Assembly: GCA_012718915.1 (NCBI GenBank)
Contig: JAAYBI010000015.1
Span: 60,811-124,810 of the forward strand
DNA length: 64,000 bases
DNA from: Clostridiaceae bacterium
GTDB taxonomy: Bacteria; Bacillota; Clostridia; Saccharofermentanales; Saccharofermentanaceae
Direction of reading: 5' to 3'
Positions 18,561-30,468 of this stretch are shown piece after piece. A program made the translations under genes and the position numbers. Each line of letters starts with the position of its first letter. The first letter of the stretch is position 1. The notes beneath the pieces were generated by a model that worked only from the letters and a program-made list of their open reading frames with translations, was not told where the DNA came from and did no database searches.

Positions 18561-18566
18561 ATTATA
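18561..18566 (-). promoter_or_regulatory. Possible -10 box for the beta-glucosidase gene
   Basis: TATAAT on the minus strand, 31 bases before the ATG at 18529. There is no good -35 box. It lies in the 169-base region between the divergent GH1 and galE genes, which also holds an AT-rich TTATTATTATGATG stretch ahead of galE. Confidence 0.35.
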
Positions 18567-18698
18567 TCGGCACCAGACAATGAAAAGTGTATCGATTATG
18601 TCCAATGATAAGATTCTCTGTTAATTTTCTGGTTGACGGTGTATTATTATTATGATGATTATGATAACATCATAATCTCTTTAGTGCGGAGGTTATTC

Positions 18699-19712
18699 AT
18701 GTTTGATGTTCTGGTTACCGGCGGAGCAGGTTATGTCGGTTCGCATGCATGCGTGGCTTTGTTAAATGCGGGATATTCTGTAATCATCGTTGACGATTTA
18801 TCGAACAGTCGTTTTGAGGTTATTTCTCGAATAAAAGAAATAACGGGCAAGAAGGCTTGTTTTTATCCATATGATGTTAGCGATGAGATAGAGATGGAGA
18901 AAATATTCTCGAGACATAATATACATTGTGTATTACATTTTGCAGGAAAGAAAGCCGTTTTAGAGTCGGTTCAGATTCCGCTTGATTATTACAAGTCGAA
19001 TTTTATGAGCACGATTTCTTTAATGCGTGTTATGCAAAGACATATGGTGAAAAAACTGGTTTTTTCTTCTTCTGCGGCGGTGTACGGGGAACAAGCCATT
19101 CTTCCTTTTTCGGAAGACAGTGAACTGAGCCGATGTTATAGTCCTTATGGGTGGTCGAAATGGATGATAGAGCAAATGATGAAAGACGTTTATAACTCTG
19201 ATCCGGATTGGTCTATTGTCATATTGAGATATTTCAATCCGGTCGGCGCACATCCATCCGGAAGAGTGGGCGAAGACCCGCAAGGGCTACCGAACAGTCT
19301 CTTTCCTTATGTTATGCGAGTGTTGTCCGGTCGACTTGATTATTTGCCGATTTATGGAGCCGATTACAATACAAGCGACGGTACCGGAGAGCGGGATTAT
19401 GTCCATGTGATGGATTTGGCACGCGGACAAGTCCTTGCATTTGAGAAAGCAATCCAGAGTACCGGCGTAAGTCTTTACAACATGGGGACCGGCAGCGCGC
19501 ATTCTGTCCTGGAAGTCATTAAAATATTTGAAGATATTACCGGTAAAAAGATTCCCTGTCGTCTCGCGGGTAAGCGCGAAGGAGACATAGCTACTTCATT
19601 TGCTTCTACTTCTAAAGCTGAAAAAGAACTGGGGTGGAAAGCTACTTTATCACTTCAGCAAATGTGTGAAGATGCTTGGCGTTTTCAGAAAATGAACCCT
19701 ACGGGATATTAG
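18699..19712 (+). CDS. galE: UDP-glucose 4-epimerase
   Basis: A 337-residue short-chain dehydrogenase-type epimerase that interconverts UDP-glucose and UDP-galactose, feeding the Leloir pathway and surface polysaccharide synthesis. The NAD-binding TGGAGYVGSH motif is at 7-16. The catalytic Ser lies in FSSSAAVYG and the YxxxK pair is Tyr150/Lys154. The ATG at 18699 has GCGGAGGT upstream; an in-frame TTG at 18633 has no ribosome site. The LCP ligase follows 44 bases later, so sugar supply and wall-polymer attachment may be linked here. Confidence 0.95.
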   Translation: MFDVLVTGGAGYVGSHACVALLNAGYSVIIVDDLSNSRFEVISRIKEITGKKACFYPYDVSDEIEMEKIFSRHNIHCVLHFAGKKAVLESVQIPLDYYKSNFMSTISLMRVMQRHMVKKLVFSSSAAVYGEQAILPFSEDSELSRCYSPYGWSKWMIEQMMKDVYNSDPDWSIVILRYFNPVGAHPSGRVGEDPQGLPNSLFPYVMRVLSGRLDYLPIYGADYNTSDGTGERDYVHVMDLARGQVLAFEKAIQSTGVSLYNMGTGSAHSVLEVIKIFEDITGKKIPCRLAGKREGDIATSFASTSKAEKELGWKATLSLQQMCEDAWRFQKMNPTGY

Positions 19713-19756
19713 TATTTATTTGAAAGGAAGACCGGTGGTACATCGGCAGAGTCATA

Positions 19757-20929
19757 ATGGCAAACAATTTATCTAAAGGTAAGAAATCAAAACCAATGGT
19801 TCGCGAGCCCGGCATAAGTAAGCGAAATATTACGAAGCGTATTATCATTTCTGTCTTACTTGTGATTATTTGTATTGGTTTGGGCGCTTTAATCTTTGCT
19901 AATGTATTCAAGGAACGTGTGCTTAACAAGGTTAACTATGTACCTCTTGATCCTAATCCAACAATCATTGATGATCAAGGATCTGTTGTCTCTCTTTCTG
20001 AAGTTACCAATTCAGAGACGACTGAATTTCCTTTGCCGGATTATAGCTACGTACACAACATTTTGCTGATCGGAATCGACAGCCGCGCAAAAGGATATTC
20101 CGAAAGCGGTAGCGGAAGTTTAGCAGATTGCATCGTTATCATGTCAATTAACGAAAATGACTCTACGATAAAAATTACGTCCATAGCCAGAGATTCTTAC
20201 GTTTATGTTCCGGGGCATGATGATCCTATGAAAATTAACGCAGCGATGTCGTATGGCGGTCCCGAATTACTATTGTCTGTCATTTCAACCACATTAAGGC
20301 TGGACATTGACGAATATGCTTACGTAAATTTCTATCACATGGAGAAAATTATCAACGCAATCGGCGGTGTATATGTACATGTTTCTGAGAGCGAAAGAAC
20401 GAATGTTGCCGGTGGCCTTAATGAATTAATTCGCGATGCAAATCTTCGTTTAGGTGATTCAGAAGATATGTATTTAGTTTATAATTCCGGCAGCCAAAAA
20501 TTAAACGGTAGACAAGCGGTTGCTTATGCCAGAATTCGTATGGTAGGAAACGGCGACTTCGCTCGATCTAATCGTCAAATGGAAATTCTTCAGAGCATGG
20601 TAGATCAGTTTATGACTTTGTCGGCAAGTTCTCAGCTATCAACAGTCGAGACCATGGCGAGTCACGTTACAACAAATATTAATAAAGACCAAATTGAATG
20701 GTATTTTTTCTCTTTTCTAAGCAATATGGAAAAGCCAACTTTTGAGTATCTTCAGCTTCCTCTGGAAGGGTGCTCAAATCAGGGCATTTATAGCGATATT
20801 CGCTCGGGGGAATGGAGCATAAGGCCCGACTGGAACGCCATGATTCCTACGGTCCAGGAATTTATTTTTGGAGAACAAATACCATTTGATCCTGTAGATT
20901 CAATTCCGAATGCGCCGAATTGTGAATAA
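19757..20929 (+). CDS. LytR-CpsA-Psr (LCP) family cell-wall polymer ligase
   Basis: A 390-residue membrane enzyme that transfers lipid-linked teichoic acid or capsule polymer to peptidoglycan. It has a basic cytoplasmic head, one membrane helix at about 28-50 and an extracellular LCP domain from about 90 to 320. Conserved phosphate-binding and metal residues are in LLIGIDSRAKG, SIARDSYVYVPG and YARIRMVGNGDFARSNRQ. The nearest clear purine-rich site is far from the ATG at 19757, so the start is less certain than most. It follows galE. A second LCP protein is encoded at 61019. Confidence 0.92.
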   Translation: MANNLSKGKKSKPMVREPGISKRNITKRIIISVLLVIICIGLGALIFANVFKERVLNKVNYVPLDPNPTIIDDQGSVVSLSEVTNSETTEFPLPDYSYVHNILLIGIDSRAKGYSESGSGSLADCIVIMSINENDSTIKITSIARDSYVYVPGHDDPMKINAAMSYGGPELLLSVISTTLRLDIDEYAYVNFYHMEKIINAIGGVYVHVSESERTNVAGGLNELIRDANLRLGDSEDMYLVYNSGSQKLNGRQAVAYARIRMVGNGDFARSNRQMEILQSMVDQFMTLSASSQLSTVETMASHVTTNINKDQIEWYFFSFLSNMEKPTFEYLQLPLEGCSNQGIYSDIRSGEWSIRPDWNAMIPTVQEFIFGEQIPFDPVDSIPNAPNCE

Positions 20930-20977
20930 TGATTTGGGTTCTCTTGGAGATATTGGAGATATTCGCATTATATCCAC

Positions 20978-21006
20978 TTGACATTGAATACGAATAAACA
21001 TATATT
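20978..21006 (+). promoter_or_regulatory. Consensus promoter of groESL
   Basis: TTGACA, a 17-base spacer and TATATT, with the CIRCE operator starting 9 bases after the -10 box. Confidence 0.88.
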
Positions 21007-21015
21007 TATAACTGT

Positions 21016-21042
21016 CTGGCACTCTTGGCCTGAGAGTGCTAA
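21016..21042 (+). promoter_or_regulatory. CIRCE operator (HrcA binding site)
   Basis: CTGGCACTC, a 9-base spacer and GAGTGCTAA. This matches the CIRCE consensus TTAGCACTC-N9-GAGTGCTAA with changes only at the outer bases of the left arm. HrcA would bind here at the transcription start and block groESL until heat stress. hrcA itself is not in this window. Confidence 0.95.
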
Positions 21043-21052
21043 TCTACAATAA

Positions 21053-23004
<1,952 letters not shown>

Positions 23005-23010
23005 TTTCTT

Positions 23011-23037
23011 AAGGCCGGCGATGCCGGCCTTTTTTTT
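23011..23037 (+). terminator. Intrinsic terminator of groESL
   Basis: AAGGCCGGC, loop GAT, GCCGGCCTT and a run of nine T residues, the last seven past the stem. Perfect stem. Confidence 0.95.
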
Positions 23038-23113
23038 ATCTCCGCCAGATCACCGTTTTAATTAGTGCCAAAATGCGATATGATTATTTTAGTAAATGAA
23101 AAGGATCGTATTT

Positions 23114-23665
23114 ATGAAAGATATTTTTATTGAAAAGATAGTTGCTCGGAAAAATGGACCTTTTGAACTTTTTATCAAAATTCTGTCAGTTCTTTCTTTT
23201 ATAACGATTTCCGTGTTTTTGAATTCGATTACCTTTCTCATTCGCGTTAATTTTTTGGGTATAAGCATAGCGATTACAATTGGATTAGCATATTTAACCT
23301 ATCGAATGATTCGTTCCGTGGACTCGGAATTTGAGTATGCTATTGTAAATGATGAATTTACAATTGATCGAATAGTAGCCAAAACGAAGAGAAAGCGTAT
23401 GTTTTCTGCAAGTTGCAAAGATTTTTCTTTGTCCGCCGCTGTAGATTCTGATCACTATGTGAGTGCATTAGAGAAGAATGTCGCTCTATTCGATTACAGT
23501 TCGAGAAGCGGTACTTCACCGTTATGGTTTTTTTGTATTCGCCAGAAGAATGTCGACAAATTAATCATAATCGATTTCGATCCGCGTTTTGTTGAGGTCT
23601 TTCGTCGTTATAATCCACGAAAAGTTCACTATGTTGAGGAAACGGAGTTGAGCAATGAAGACTAA
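23114..23665 (+). CDS. Small two-helix membrane protein, unknown function
   Basis: About 183 residues. Two hydrophobic segments lie close together near residues 20-42 and 45-65, so both termini are probably cytoplasmic. The rest (about 115 residues) is a soluble domain with a few basic runs (KTKRKRMF). I do not recognise the family. The ATG at 23114 is preferred because AAAGGAT lies 8 bases upstream; an ATG at 23096 is possible. It overlaps the following transporter gene by 11 bases, so the two are probably coupled. Confidence 0.7.
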   Translation: MKDIFIEKIVARKNGPFELFIKILSVLSFITISVFLNSITFLIRVNFLGISIAITIGLAYLTYRMIRSVDSEFEYAIVNDEFTIDRIVAKTKRKRMFSASCKDFSLSAAVDSDHYVSALEKNVALFDYSSRSGTSPLWFFCIRQKNVDKLIIIDFDPRFVEVFRRYNPRKVHYVEETELSNED

Positions 23666-24986
23666 AGAGCGAATTAGAAAAAAAGGACTCAAACTTGAAG
23701 TACAAGAAGTTTCTTGGATGTTCTATGATTGGGCGAATTCTGTCTATGCGACAAACATTATGGCGGCGATTTTTCCGATATATTTTGCGGCTGTCGCAAA
23801 AAATGCCGGACAGAGCGGTGATCAGCTTTGGGGTTATGGCACTTCTCTTGCGACATTAATTGTAGCTGTATTGGCGCCACTGCTTGGTGCTGTTGCCGAT
23901 TTTCGAGGAATGAAAAAGAAGCTTCTCGCGGTCTTCATATTTTTAGGCGCTTCTTTTACCTTATTAATGGCTGTCACAGATAATTGGAAACTTATGTTAG
24001 TTGGTTATGTCGTTTCGTATATTGGATTTACGGGTGCCAATCTTTTTTATGACTCGTTTCTGACTGATGTTACGACTAAAGAGAGAATGGACGCAGTGTC
24101 TTCCGGGGGATTTGCGCTCGGTTATATCGGTGGAAGTACGATAGCATTTATTATTTCGATTATTTTCATGATGTTTTTTGGCATGGATAATCCGATTGGT
24201 GTTAAGATTGCTGTGGTCATTACCGCATTATGGTGGGCAGGATTCAGTATTCCGATATTACTAAATGTTAAACAGAAGCATTACGTGCTCGTTGATAAAA
24301 AGGGTTATATTAAGTCTGCTTTTTCGAACATCGCTCATACATTTCGTTCATTGATAAAAAACAGGGCACTTTTAATCTTTATTTTAGCGTATTTTTTCTA
24401 TATTGATGGTGTTAACACGGTTATTCACATGGCTACGGTTTATGGTTCGACCATCGGATTAAATACAACGTTAATGATCGTTGCTCTGTTAGTCACTCAA
24501 ATTGTTGCGGTGCCGTGCACATTGTTATTCAGCTTATTTGCAAAAAAGGTCGGTTCTTTGCGGATGATATTCGCAGCTGTGATTATGTATGTCTTTATTT
24601 GTGTCGTTGGCTTTTACATGGGATATTCAATTGAGTCTGTGCCCGAGTCGTCAGCGGATTATGCCTCTGCGCTTCACCGTTCTCAGGTTCTGTTTTTCAC
24701 AATGGCATTTTTGGTTGGAACAGTTCAGGGAGGCATTCAGGCTTTGTCTCGGTCCTATTTTGGCAAAATGATTCCGCCCGAGCGGTCAAATGAATACTAT
24801 GGTTTCTTCGACATTTTCGGAAAATTTGCTGCGGTATTAGGTCCTTTCCTATATGCATTTGTATCTTCCAAGACCGGCAGTTCAGCAAGTGGTATAGCGG
24901 GCGTATCGATACTTTTTATGGTTGCTTTAGGCATTTTGTATTTTGGACGAAAGTGCCTAAAAGAAGCTCCCGGAAATTTTTTGTAA
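23655..24986 (+). CDS. Atg22/UMF1-type MFS transporter
   Basis: A 443-residue transporter with about 12 helices. The opening EVSWMFYDWANSVYATNI is characteristic of the Atg22-like branch of the major facilitator superfamily, whose fungal members export amino acids from the vacuole. Bacterial members are widespread but their substrates are mostly unknown. The QGGIQALSRSYFGKMIP motif in the second half is also typical. The start overlaps the upstream gene, and the acyl-ACP thioesterase gene follows after 15 bases. Confidence 0.88.
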   Translation: MKTKERIRKKGLKLEVQEVSWMFYDWANSVYATNIMAAIFPIYFAAVAKNAGQSGDQLWGYGTSLATLIVAVLAPLLGAVADFRGMKKKLLAVFIFLGASFTLLMAVTDNWKLMLVGYVVSYIGFTGANLFYDSFLTDVTTKERMDAVSSGGFALGYIGGSTIAFIISIIFMMFFGMDNPIGVKIAVVITALWWAGFSIPILLNVKQKHYVLVDKKGYIKSAFSNIAHTFRSLIKNRALLIFILAYFFYIDGVNTVIHMATVYGSTIGLNTTLMIVALLVTQIVAVPCTLLFSLFAKKVGSLRMIFAAVIMYVFICVVGFYMGYSIESVPESSADYASALHRSQVLFFTMAFLVGTVQGGIQALSRSYFGKMIPPERSNEYYGFFDIFGKFAAVLGPFLYAFVSSKTGSSASGIAGVSILFMVALGILYFGRKCLKEAPGNFL

Positions 24987-25001
24987 GTCGTAGGAGGCTG
25001 T

Positions 25002-25766
25002 TTGAAAGATTATTTCACAACGCATACTTTTCATGTAGCGAGCTCCGATGTTGATTTTCAGGATAAAATCTATTTTCATGCGCTTCTCGGTATGATTCAG
25101 GAAGCGGCTTCTTCTAGTGCTCATATAATGGGTTGTGGTTCAATTTTCATGGATGACAATTCTTCGTGTTGGTTGTTGATTAAGATGTCAGTCCGAATGA
25201 ATTCGATGCCTTCATGGGGTGACCATATAACCATTGAGACTTGGTCAAGAGGTAAAGATCGCATTTTTTTCTTTCGTGATTTTCGAATTTTTGACAAAGA
25301 TAATCATCTGATTGGCGTAGCAACTTCTACCTGGATCGTAGCTGACAAAAATTCGCATCGTCCGATTAAACCTGATTTTTTGAATTCATTTATTAGTTCA
25401 TACTCCTACGATGAAAAGGCGATAAAAGAAAAGATTCGCTCTTTACCGAAACCGGATAAATCTCTTATGGAGACTTCCGGAAAAGAGATCACAAAGCATG
25501 CGGACTATAGTGAAATAGATCGTAATTTGCATGTGAATAACACCCGATATATCGCATGGAGTTTCGACGCTTTGCATTATGAATATTTGACAAGTTATGA
25601 TATTCTATCAATAGATGTTCACTTTATGTCAGAGATTCGTTTCGGAGAAAAAGTGACTGTTAGATGCATAGAGATGGATGGGTCTTATTTGGTTTTCGGT
25701 ATCGTTTCCGATGGCCGAACCGCATTTGTGTGTAAATTGTTCAATGAAAAAGCGGAGCGTATCTGA
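25002..25766 (+). CDS. Acyl-ACP thioesterase
   Basis: A 254-residue double-hotdog thioesterase that releases free fatty acids from acyl carrier protein. The family landmark DRNLHVNNTRYIAWSFD, which contains the His/Asn active-site pair, is at about 175-190. The start is TTG at 25002 with AGGAGG 4 bases upstream; there is no in-frame ATG nearby. Its stop codon shares a base with the start of the ABC ATPase gene, so it is the likely first member of the membrane operon that follows. Confidence 0.9.
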   Translation: MKDYFTTHTFHVASSDVDFQDKIYFHALLGMIQEAASSSAHIMGCGSIFMDDNSSCWLLIKMSVRMNSMPSWGDHITIETWSRGKDRIFFFRDFRIFDKDNHLIGVATSTWIVADKNSHRPIKPDFLNSFISSYSYDEKAIKEKIRSLPKPDKSLMETSGKEITKHADYSEIDRNLHVNNTRYIAWSFDALHYEYLTSYDILSIDVHFMSEIRFGEKVTVRCIEMDGSYLVFGIVSDGRTAFVCKLFNEKAERI

Positions 25767-26722
25767 TGATAGAAGTAAGTAAACTTGTCAAGTATTATGG
25801 TGAAAAAAAAGCAGTAAACAGCATCTCTTTCCACGTTAATCAGGGTGAAATATTAGGCTTTCTCGGTCCGAACGGAGCTGGTAAATCTACGGTTATGAAC
25901 ATTCTGACTGGATATTTGTCTGCTACTTCAGGTCGAGTTTCTGTCGGTGGATACGATATTTTAGAAAAACCTTTAGATGCGAAAAAATGCATCGGTTATT
26001 TGCCTGAATTACCCCCGCTGTTTCTTGACATGACCGTTTCGGAATATCTTGATTTCATTTGTCGAATCAAGGGCGTAGAGCCAAAATCTCGAAAAAAGCA
26101 TGCAGCGAATGTCATGTCTATGGTTAATATTCTTAACGTTAATAACCGAATGATTAAGAACCTTTCAAAAGGTTATCGTCAGCGAGTTGGTATAGCACAA
26201 GCTTTGATTGGTGATCCTCCTATCATTATTCTTGACGAACCGACTATTGGTTTGGACCCGAGGCAAATAATTGAGATCAGAACACTGATTAATTCGTTGC
26301 GCGGAAAACGTACGATTTTAATTAGTACACATATTTTGACTGAAGTTCAGGCTATGTGCGATCGAGTTGTTATAATTAATAACGGCAAAATTGTTGCTGA
26401 AGATACTCCGGTAAATCTATCTAAGCGACTTAATGGACCACATAAAATTGTTGTTGGATTTCAGAGTGATAATCCTGATATTTATTCGTTTCTCCAGAAT
26501 ATTCCCGGAATAAACAGCGTGTTTCCAGTGAGAAATGTTGAGCAAGAGCAATATTTTGAAGTGGTAGCTGATGAACAGTCGGATCCAAGAGTTGCGATAT
26601 TTGAGATGGCTTGTCAATTTGCATTACCAATCATAGAATGTCGATCTCCTGAGTTGAGCATGGAGGATATTTATCTCAAAGTAGTTGATTCAGATCCGGT
26701 AAAGGGGAGGCAGTCAAAGTGA
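25766..26722 (+). CDS. ABC transporter ATP-binding protein, GldA-like
   Basis: A 318-residue ABC ATPase with Walker A GPNGAGKST, signature LSKGYRQRVGIAQAL, Walker B IIILDEPTIGLDP and switch His in STHIL. The last 90 residues form an extra domain seen in exporter-type ATPases of the GldA/Ccm group. The two genes that follow encode the permease and a GldG-like protein, so the product should drive that complex. Its stop overlaps the permease start by 4 bases. Substrate unknown. Confidence 0.93.
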   Translation: MIEVSKLVKYYGEKKAVNSISFHVNQGEILGFLGPNGAGKSTVMNILTGYLSATSGRVSVGGYDILEKPLDAKKCIGYLPELPPLFLDMTVSEYLDFICRIKGVEPKSRKKHAANVMSMVNILNVNNRMIKNLSKGYRQRVGIAQALIGDPPIIILDEPTIGLDPRQIIEIRTLINSLRGKRTILISTHILTEVQAMCDRVVIINNGKIVAEDTPVNLSKRLNGPHKIVVGFQSDNPDIYSFLQNIPGINSVFPVRNVEQEQYFEVVADEQSDPRVAIFEMACQFALPIIECRSPELSMEDIYLKVVDSDPVKGRQSK

Positions 26723-27495
26723 TCGCATATTTCCGAAGAGATTTTATAAGTTATTTCAAGACGCCGATTGGTTATATCGTATTAGGTATTGTTGCTTTAA
26801 TTGGTGGTTTTTATTTAGCTAATGGCATTGGTTACGGTTATGTTAACATTATTGAAGAGATATATTTTATACAGAACACTCTTTTTTTAGTTATCCCGCT
26901 CATTACAATGAGGTTGTTGTCTGAAGAGAAGAAAAATGGAACAGATGTATTAATGCATGTTTCGCCAATTTCTCTGAACAGGGTCGTCATCGCGAAATAT
27001 TTTTCTGCACTCGCATTATTCTCAATAATCTGTTGCATTATTGTATTTCACGCAGTTGTTGCTTATTCCATTGGCGCAACAATTACAGCCGATACATTTG
27101 GCTTTTTTGTTTCTTTTTTCTTTATCGGTTCCGTATATTTGTCGATAGGAATCCTTGCCTCGGCCCTTACAGAGAATCAAATTATCTCGGCAATAAGTTG
27201 TCTGACTGTCATTTTTTTCTCTCAATTTATCCCTGTTCTAGCCGGACAAATTAAGTCTTTCACGTTTAGTTTTATGAGCTCTTTTAACATTTTCGGGTTG
27301 AGTTCAGCAAACACATATAAAATTGCTTCCCGACTCGAAAAGATTATTCTTTGGTTTGACCCATATTCAAAATTTGACAGTTATTACGCAGGAATAGTGA
27401 CGCTTTCACCGATTATTTTTTCGATAAGTATAATTTTTGTTTTTCTTTTTATTACTTATCGAGTCATTGAAAAACGTCGTTGGAGTCAAAAATAG
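26719..27495 (+). CDS. ABC transporter permease, GldF-like
   Basis: A 258-residue permease with about six helices and the ABC-2 layout. GTG at 26719 overlaps the ATPase stop, and GGGGAGG lies upstream. The RRDFISYFKTPIGYIVLG opening and the RLLSEEKKNGTDVLMHVSPI stretch after the second helix are typical of GldF-like and NosY-like permeases. Pairs with the ATPase before it. Confidence 0.88.
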   Translation: MIAYFRRDFISYFKTPIGYIVLGIVALIGGFYLANGIGYGYVNIIEEIYFIQNTLFLVIPLITMRLLSEEKKNGTDVLMHVSPISLNRVVIAKYFSALALFSIICCIIVFHAVVAYSIGATITADTFGFFVSFFFIGSVYLSIGILASALTENQIISAISCLTVIFFSQFIPVLAGQIKSFTFSFMSSFNIFGLSSANTYKIASRLEKIILWFDPYSKFDSYYAGIVTLSPIIFSISIIFVFLFITYRVIEKRRWSQK

Positions 27496-27512
27496 GAGGC
27501 CAGGAGGTCGCA

Positions 27513-28976
27513 ATGAATATTCGCAAAAAAATCGCGAAAATGTATACCGATCATCTTATACGATTGAGTTCTCGCGACGAGAGAACAAGAGCAATCAAAC
27601 GGTACTCGATTATATCCGTATTAGTCGTGATTACGTTTCTTATCATTTTTAATGTGTTGTTTTCGATTATAACAGATGACAGAATTCGTGTTGATTTGTC
27701 GCCGAATCAGATGGCTAAGCTTACGCCTTATTCGAAAGAATTAATTAGTTCGCTGGATCAAGATGTTCGAATCATCGGTCTTTTTGATAAGCCAAATGAT
27801 TTGTCGCAATCCATACATCAGTTTTTCGTTCCCCTCTTAGAAGATTATGAAAAGAATTCCGGCGGCAAAATCACTGTTGAATATATCGATCCAAGTTTGC
27901 GCCCAGGTATATATTTGGAAATTGATCCGAGCGGAAATGAAACCTTTCTGCCCGGTACATATGTTATTGTGGTAGGAGCCTCTTACCGTATCATTAATCC
28001 CGATGATTGTATTGTTATGAGAAATTCATATTTGCCTTTATATAATAATGTCGAACCTATGTTTACCGGTACGATAGTTCAGATGGCTCAGTCAAAAGAG
28101 CTGCGAAAAATTTACTTTTTGAGTGGTCACCGAGAAGCTTCTCACACGATGCTTGATACAGTATTAAGTTTTTCGGGGTTTGCGACGGAAGAACTAGATT
28201 TATATCTTAAAGAGTCAGTGCCCGAAGATTGTCAGTTAATTTTCGTAAATGCTCCACTAGAGGATATTTCTGCGAAAGAAGCTCAAATCTTGATTGATTA
28301 TTTGAGGGGAGGCGGGAAAATTATCTTTTCTTTCGATTACAGTACGAGTTCAGCAAAATTCGATAATATCAACCTTTTGATGGCAGAGATGAATGTAAAA
28401 TTTACGAATTCTATTGTTGCAGAGTATAATTCCAATTATCTTTTTAACGTCTCGGAGAGATTCATTTTTAAAAGTTCTATAGTTCGTGAATTTACTGACA
28501 TAAAGTCGGATAATCTTGTTGTCGGCTATTCTCGTGGACTGGAAATACTAGATTCTTTGGATACTTCTTCTACAGTTACGGCCGTGATTACATCATCTCC
28601 TAATTCCAGATTAATTGAAGGAGAAGTGCAATCTGAGGAGGGCGCTCGCAATATAGCTTTATATATAACAAAACCAACATCAAATGGTGAAGCAAAGTTA
28701 TTTGTAATGGGTACTGCATATTTTACTTCGGACAATTACCTTTCTGAAGCAGGGATTAATGATATCAATTCTCTCTTCATAAAAAAAGTTACGCAATTTA
28801 TGTATGGCGAAGAACAAACGGATTTAGTAGGGTCAAAACCCTTTCCGAATTATCAACTAAATCCGATGCCTACGATCCGAGAACAGTCATATTGGTCGGT
28901 CATGCTGATGTCCATTATTCCCCTTGCATTTCTTCTTTCCGGAATGATTGTTTATCTTAAGCGAAAGAACAAGTAA
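27513..28976 (+). CDS. GldG-like ABC-associated membrane protein
   Basis: A 487-residue protein with a membrane helix near residue 40, a large extracellular region (about 60-450) and a second helix near 460-480. The DLSPNQMAKLTPYSKELISSL region and the STSSAKFDNINLLMAEMNV part match the GldG/ABC_transp_aux layout. ATG at 27513 has AGGAGGT upstream; an in-frame TTG at 27480 is rejected. In Bacteroidetes GldFG serve gliding; in Clostridia the same trio is present without gliding, so the job is probably envelope export or assembly. Confidence 0.87.
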   Translation: MNIRKKIAKMYTDHLIRLSSRDERTRAIKRYSIISVLVVITFLIIFNVLFSIITDDRIRVDLSPNQMAKLTPYSKELISSLDQDVRIIGLFDKPNDLSQSIHQFFVPLLEDYEKNSGGKITVEYIDPSLRPGIYLEIDPSGNETFLPGTYVIVVGASYRIINPDDCIVMRNSYLPLYNNVEPMFTGTIVQMAQSKELRKIYFLSGHREASHTMLDTVLSFSGFATEELDLYLKESVPEDCQLIFVNAPLEDISAKEAQILIDYLRGGGKIIFSFDYSTSSAKFDNINLLMAEMNVKFTNSIVAEYNSNYLFNVSERFIFKSSIVREFTDIKSDNLVVGYSRGLEILDSLDTSSTVTAVITSSPNSRLIEGEVQSEEGARNIALYITKPTSNGEAKLFVMGTAYFTSDNYLSEAGINDINSLFIKKVTQFMYGEEQTDLVGSKPFPNYQLNPMPTIREQSYWSVMLMSIIPLAFLLSGMIVYLKRKNK

Positions 28977-28981
28977 GTATC

Positions 28982-30415
28982 ATGAGGAATAGCAAATATA
29001 TACTTATACTTTCTATATTGAGCATAGTGATGCTTTTAGTCATTGTTGTCATCTTATTATTGCCTGAGAAACCGACAGTGCTCTCAGAACAAAGCTTTTT
29101 GATTTCGCACGAAGAAATGCCAATATATGTCGAATACTCATTTTCTGACGGGAGTCAATTTAAAATTGAACGTATCGGCTCATCAAGTTCTGATATGGAA
29201 TTGTCACTGGCCAAGGTAGATGATTCAATTGATCCTGATTGGACAAATCAGAATCAATTAGCAACGCTATTTGCGATTCCAACTAGCCTTACGCCGATGA
29301 TGACAATTACTGATGTGACGGATTTTGAACAATATGGACTAAACCAACCACTAGCTCTCATAGATATCGCTTATACTTCAGATAGCCATGTTACGATCAT
29401 AGTTGGAGGGAAGTCAAATATGGGTGATTTGCAATACCTGCAAATTGCCGGGAAAGATGAAGTATACGCAGTTGGGTCTTCTGATTTGGCGTTGCTCTAT
29501 TTAGAAGAAAGATCCCTTATTTCCAATACTTTTCTTTCTGCCGATTATTCAACAATTGAATCTGTTTCTTTTCAAAGGCGTTCAGATAATTTTGCGGTTA
29601 CTATGGAAGCCATTCACTCTGTGGATTCAAATGGTGTTCTGCAGGATTCATGGCAGATCATTGAGCCGCTTTCCTTCGCCCCTGGTTCGCTTTCGATGAA
29701 TATTCTTCAATTTCTGATGTATTCTTCGGTGGAGAGTTATTTACCGATTGACACAGATCTTTCGTCAATAGGTTTAATCAATCCTGAATTCTCTATAAAC
29801 GTAATCAAATCTTCGGGCGATTCTCGAACGTTTTATTTATCAAAGCGACCTGAAGGTGGATATTTCGGGAGGACAGATGACTTTGTTTTTCCGTTCACGA
29901 TATCTTCTTCGTCGCTCGATAACCTGGATTCAGATCCTGTCAATTTCTTTTCGCCATACCTGTTTCAGATGAAGCCACCTGATATTTCCCAATTGGATTT
30001 TTACTCAGATTCCTTTAAATACAGATTGGATATTGACATATTGGATTCAGAGACAATAGAATCGGATCGTGCCTCCGCGTCACTAAACTACGTTAGTCTA
30101 AAAGCATTAACAGAGGACGGAAGGTATAAATTTGACATATTGTTCAATGCATTAAGTAGTATTCGTATTAGTGGGTATAATCCAAGTTCAATACCTAATT
30201 CGGAGATTTCAACTTATCTGACTTTTACACTTCGCGACAGATCGCAAGTTAATTATTCTTTTTCTGCTAAGAACGATCGAGAAATGTATTTGTTCATCAA
30301 CGATAATTTTTCGGGAATAACTATAAATACCGGAACCTTGCTTGCCTCTGACTCAGCTTATCAACCGGAGAATAGCCTTGAAGGCGCAATGAAATATGTT
30401 TTAGGGTCAACTTGA
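28982..30415 (+). CDS. DUF4340-type membrane-anchored protein
   Basis: A 477-residue protein with one N-terminal helix (about 7-28) and a long extracellular part built of repeated beta-rich units. Layout and position directly after the GldG-like gene fit DUF4340 proteins, which accompany this ABC system in many genomes. It starts 5 bases after the previous stop with no strong ribosome site, so translation is probably coupled. The exact role is unknown. Its extracellular part may bind the exported material or contact the GldG-like partner. Confidence 0.75.
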   Translation: MRNSKYILILSILSIVMLLVIVVILLLPEKPTVLSEQSFLISHEEMPIYVEYSFSDGSQFKIERIGSSSSDMELSLAKVDDSIDPDWTNQNQLATLFAIPTSLTPMMTITDVTDFEQYGLNQPLALIDIAYTSDSHVTIIVGGKSNMGDLQYLQIAGKDEVYAVGSSDLALLYLEERSLISNTFLSADYSTIESVSFQRRSDNFAVTMEAIHSVDSNGVLQDSWQIIEPLSFAPGSLSMNILQFLMYSSVESYLPIDTDLSSIGLINPEFSINVIKSSGDSRTFYLSKRPEGGYFGRTDDFVFPFTISSSSLDNLDSDPVNFFSPYLFQMKPPDISQLDFYSDSFKYRLDIDILDSETIESDRASASLNYVSLKALTEDGRYKFDILFNALSSIRISGYNPSSIPNSEISTYLTFTLRDRSQVNYSFSAKNDREMYLFINDNFSGITINTGTLLASDSAYQPENSLEGAMKYVLGST

Positions 30416-30468
30416 CGCCCAATACAGCCACAAGTATGATGATGTAATGAAGAAAAAAAGAGGACGAT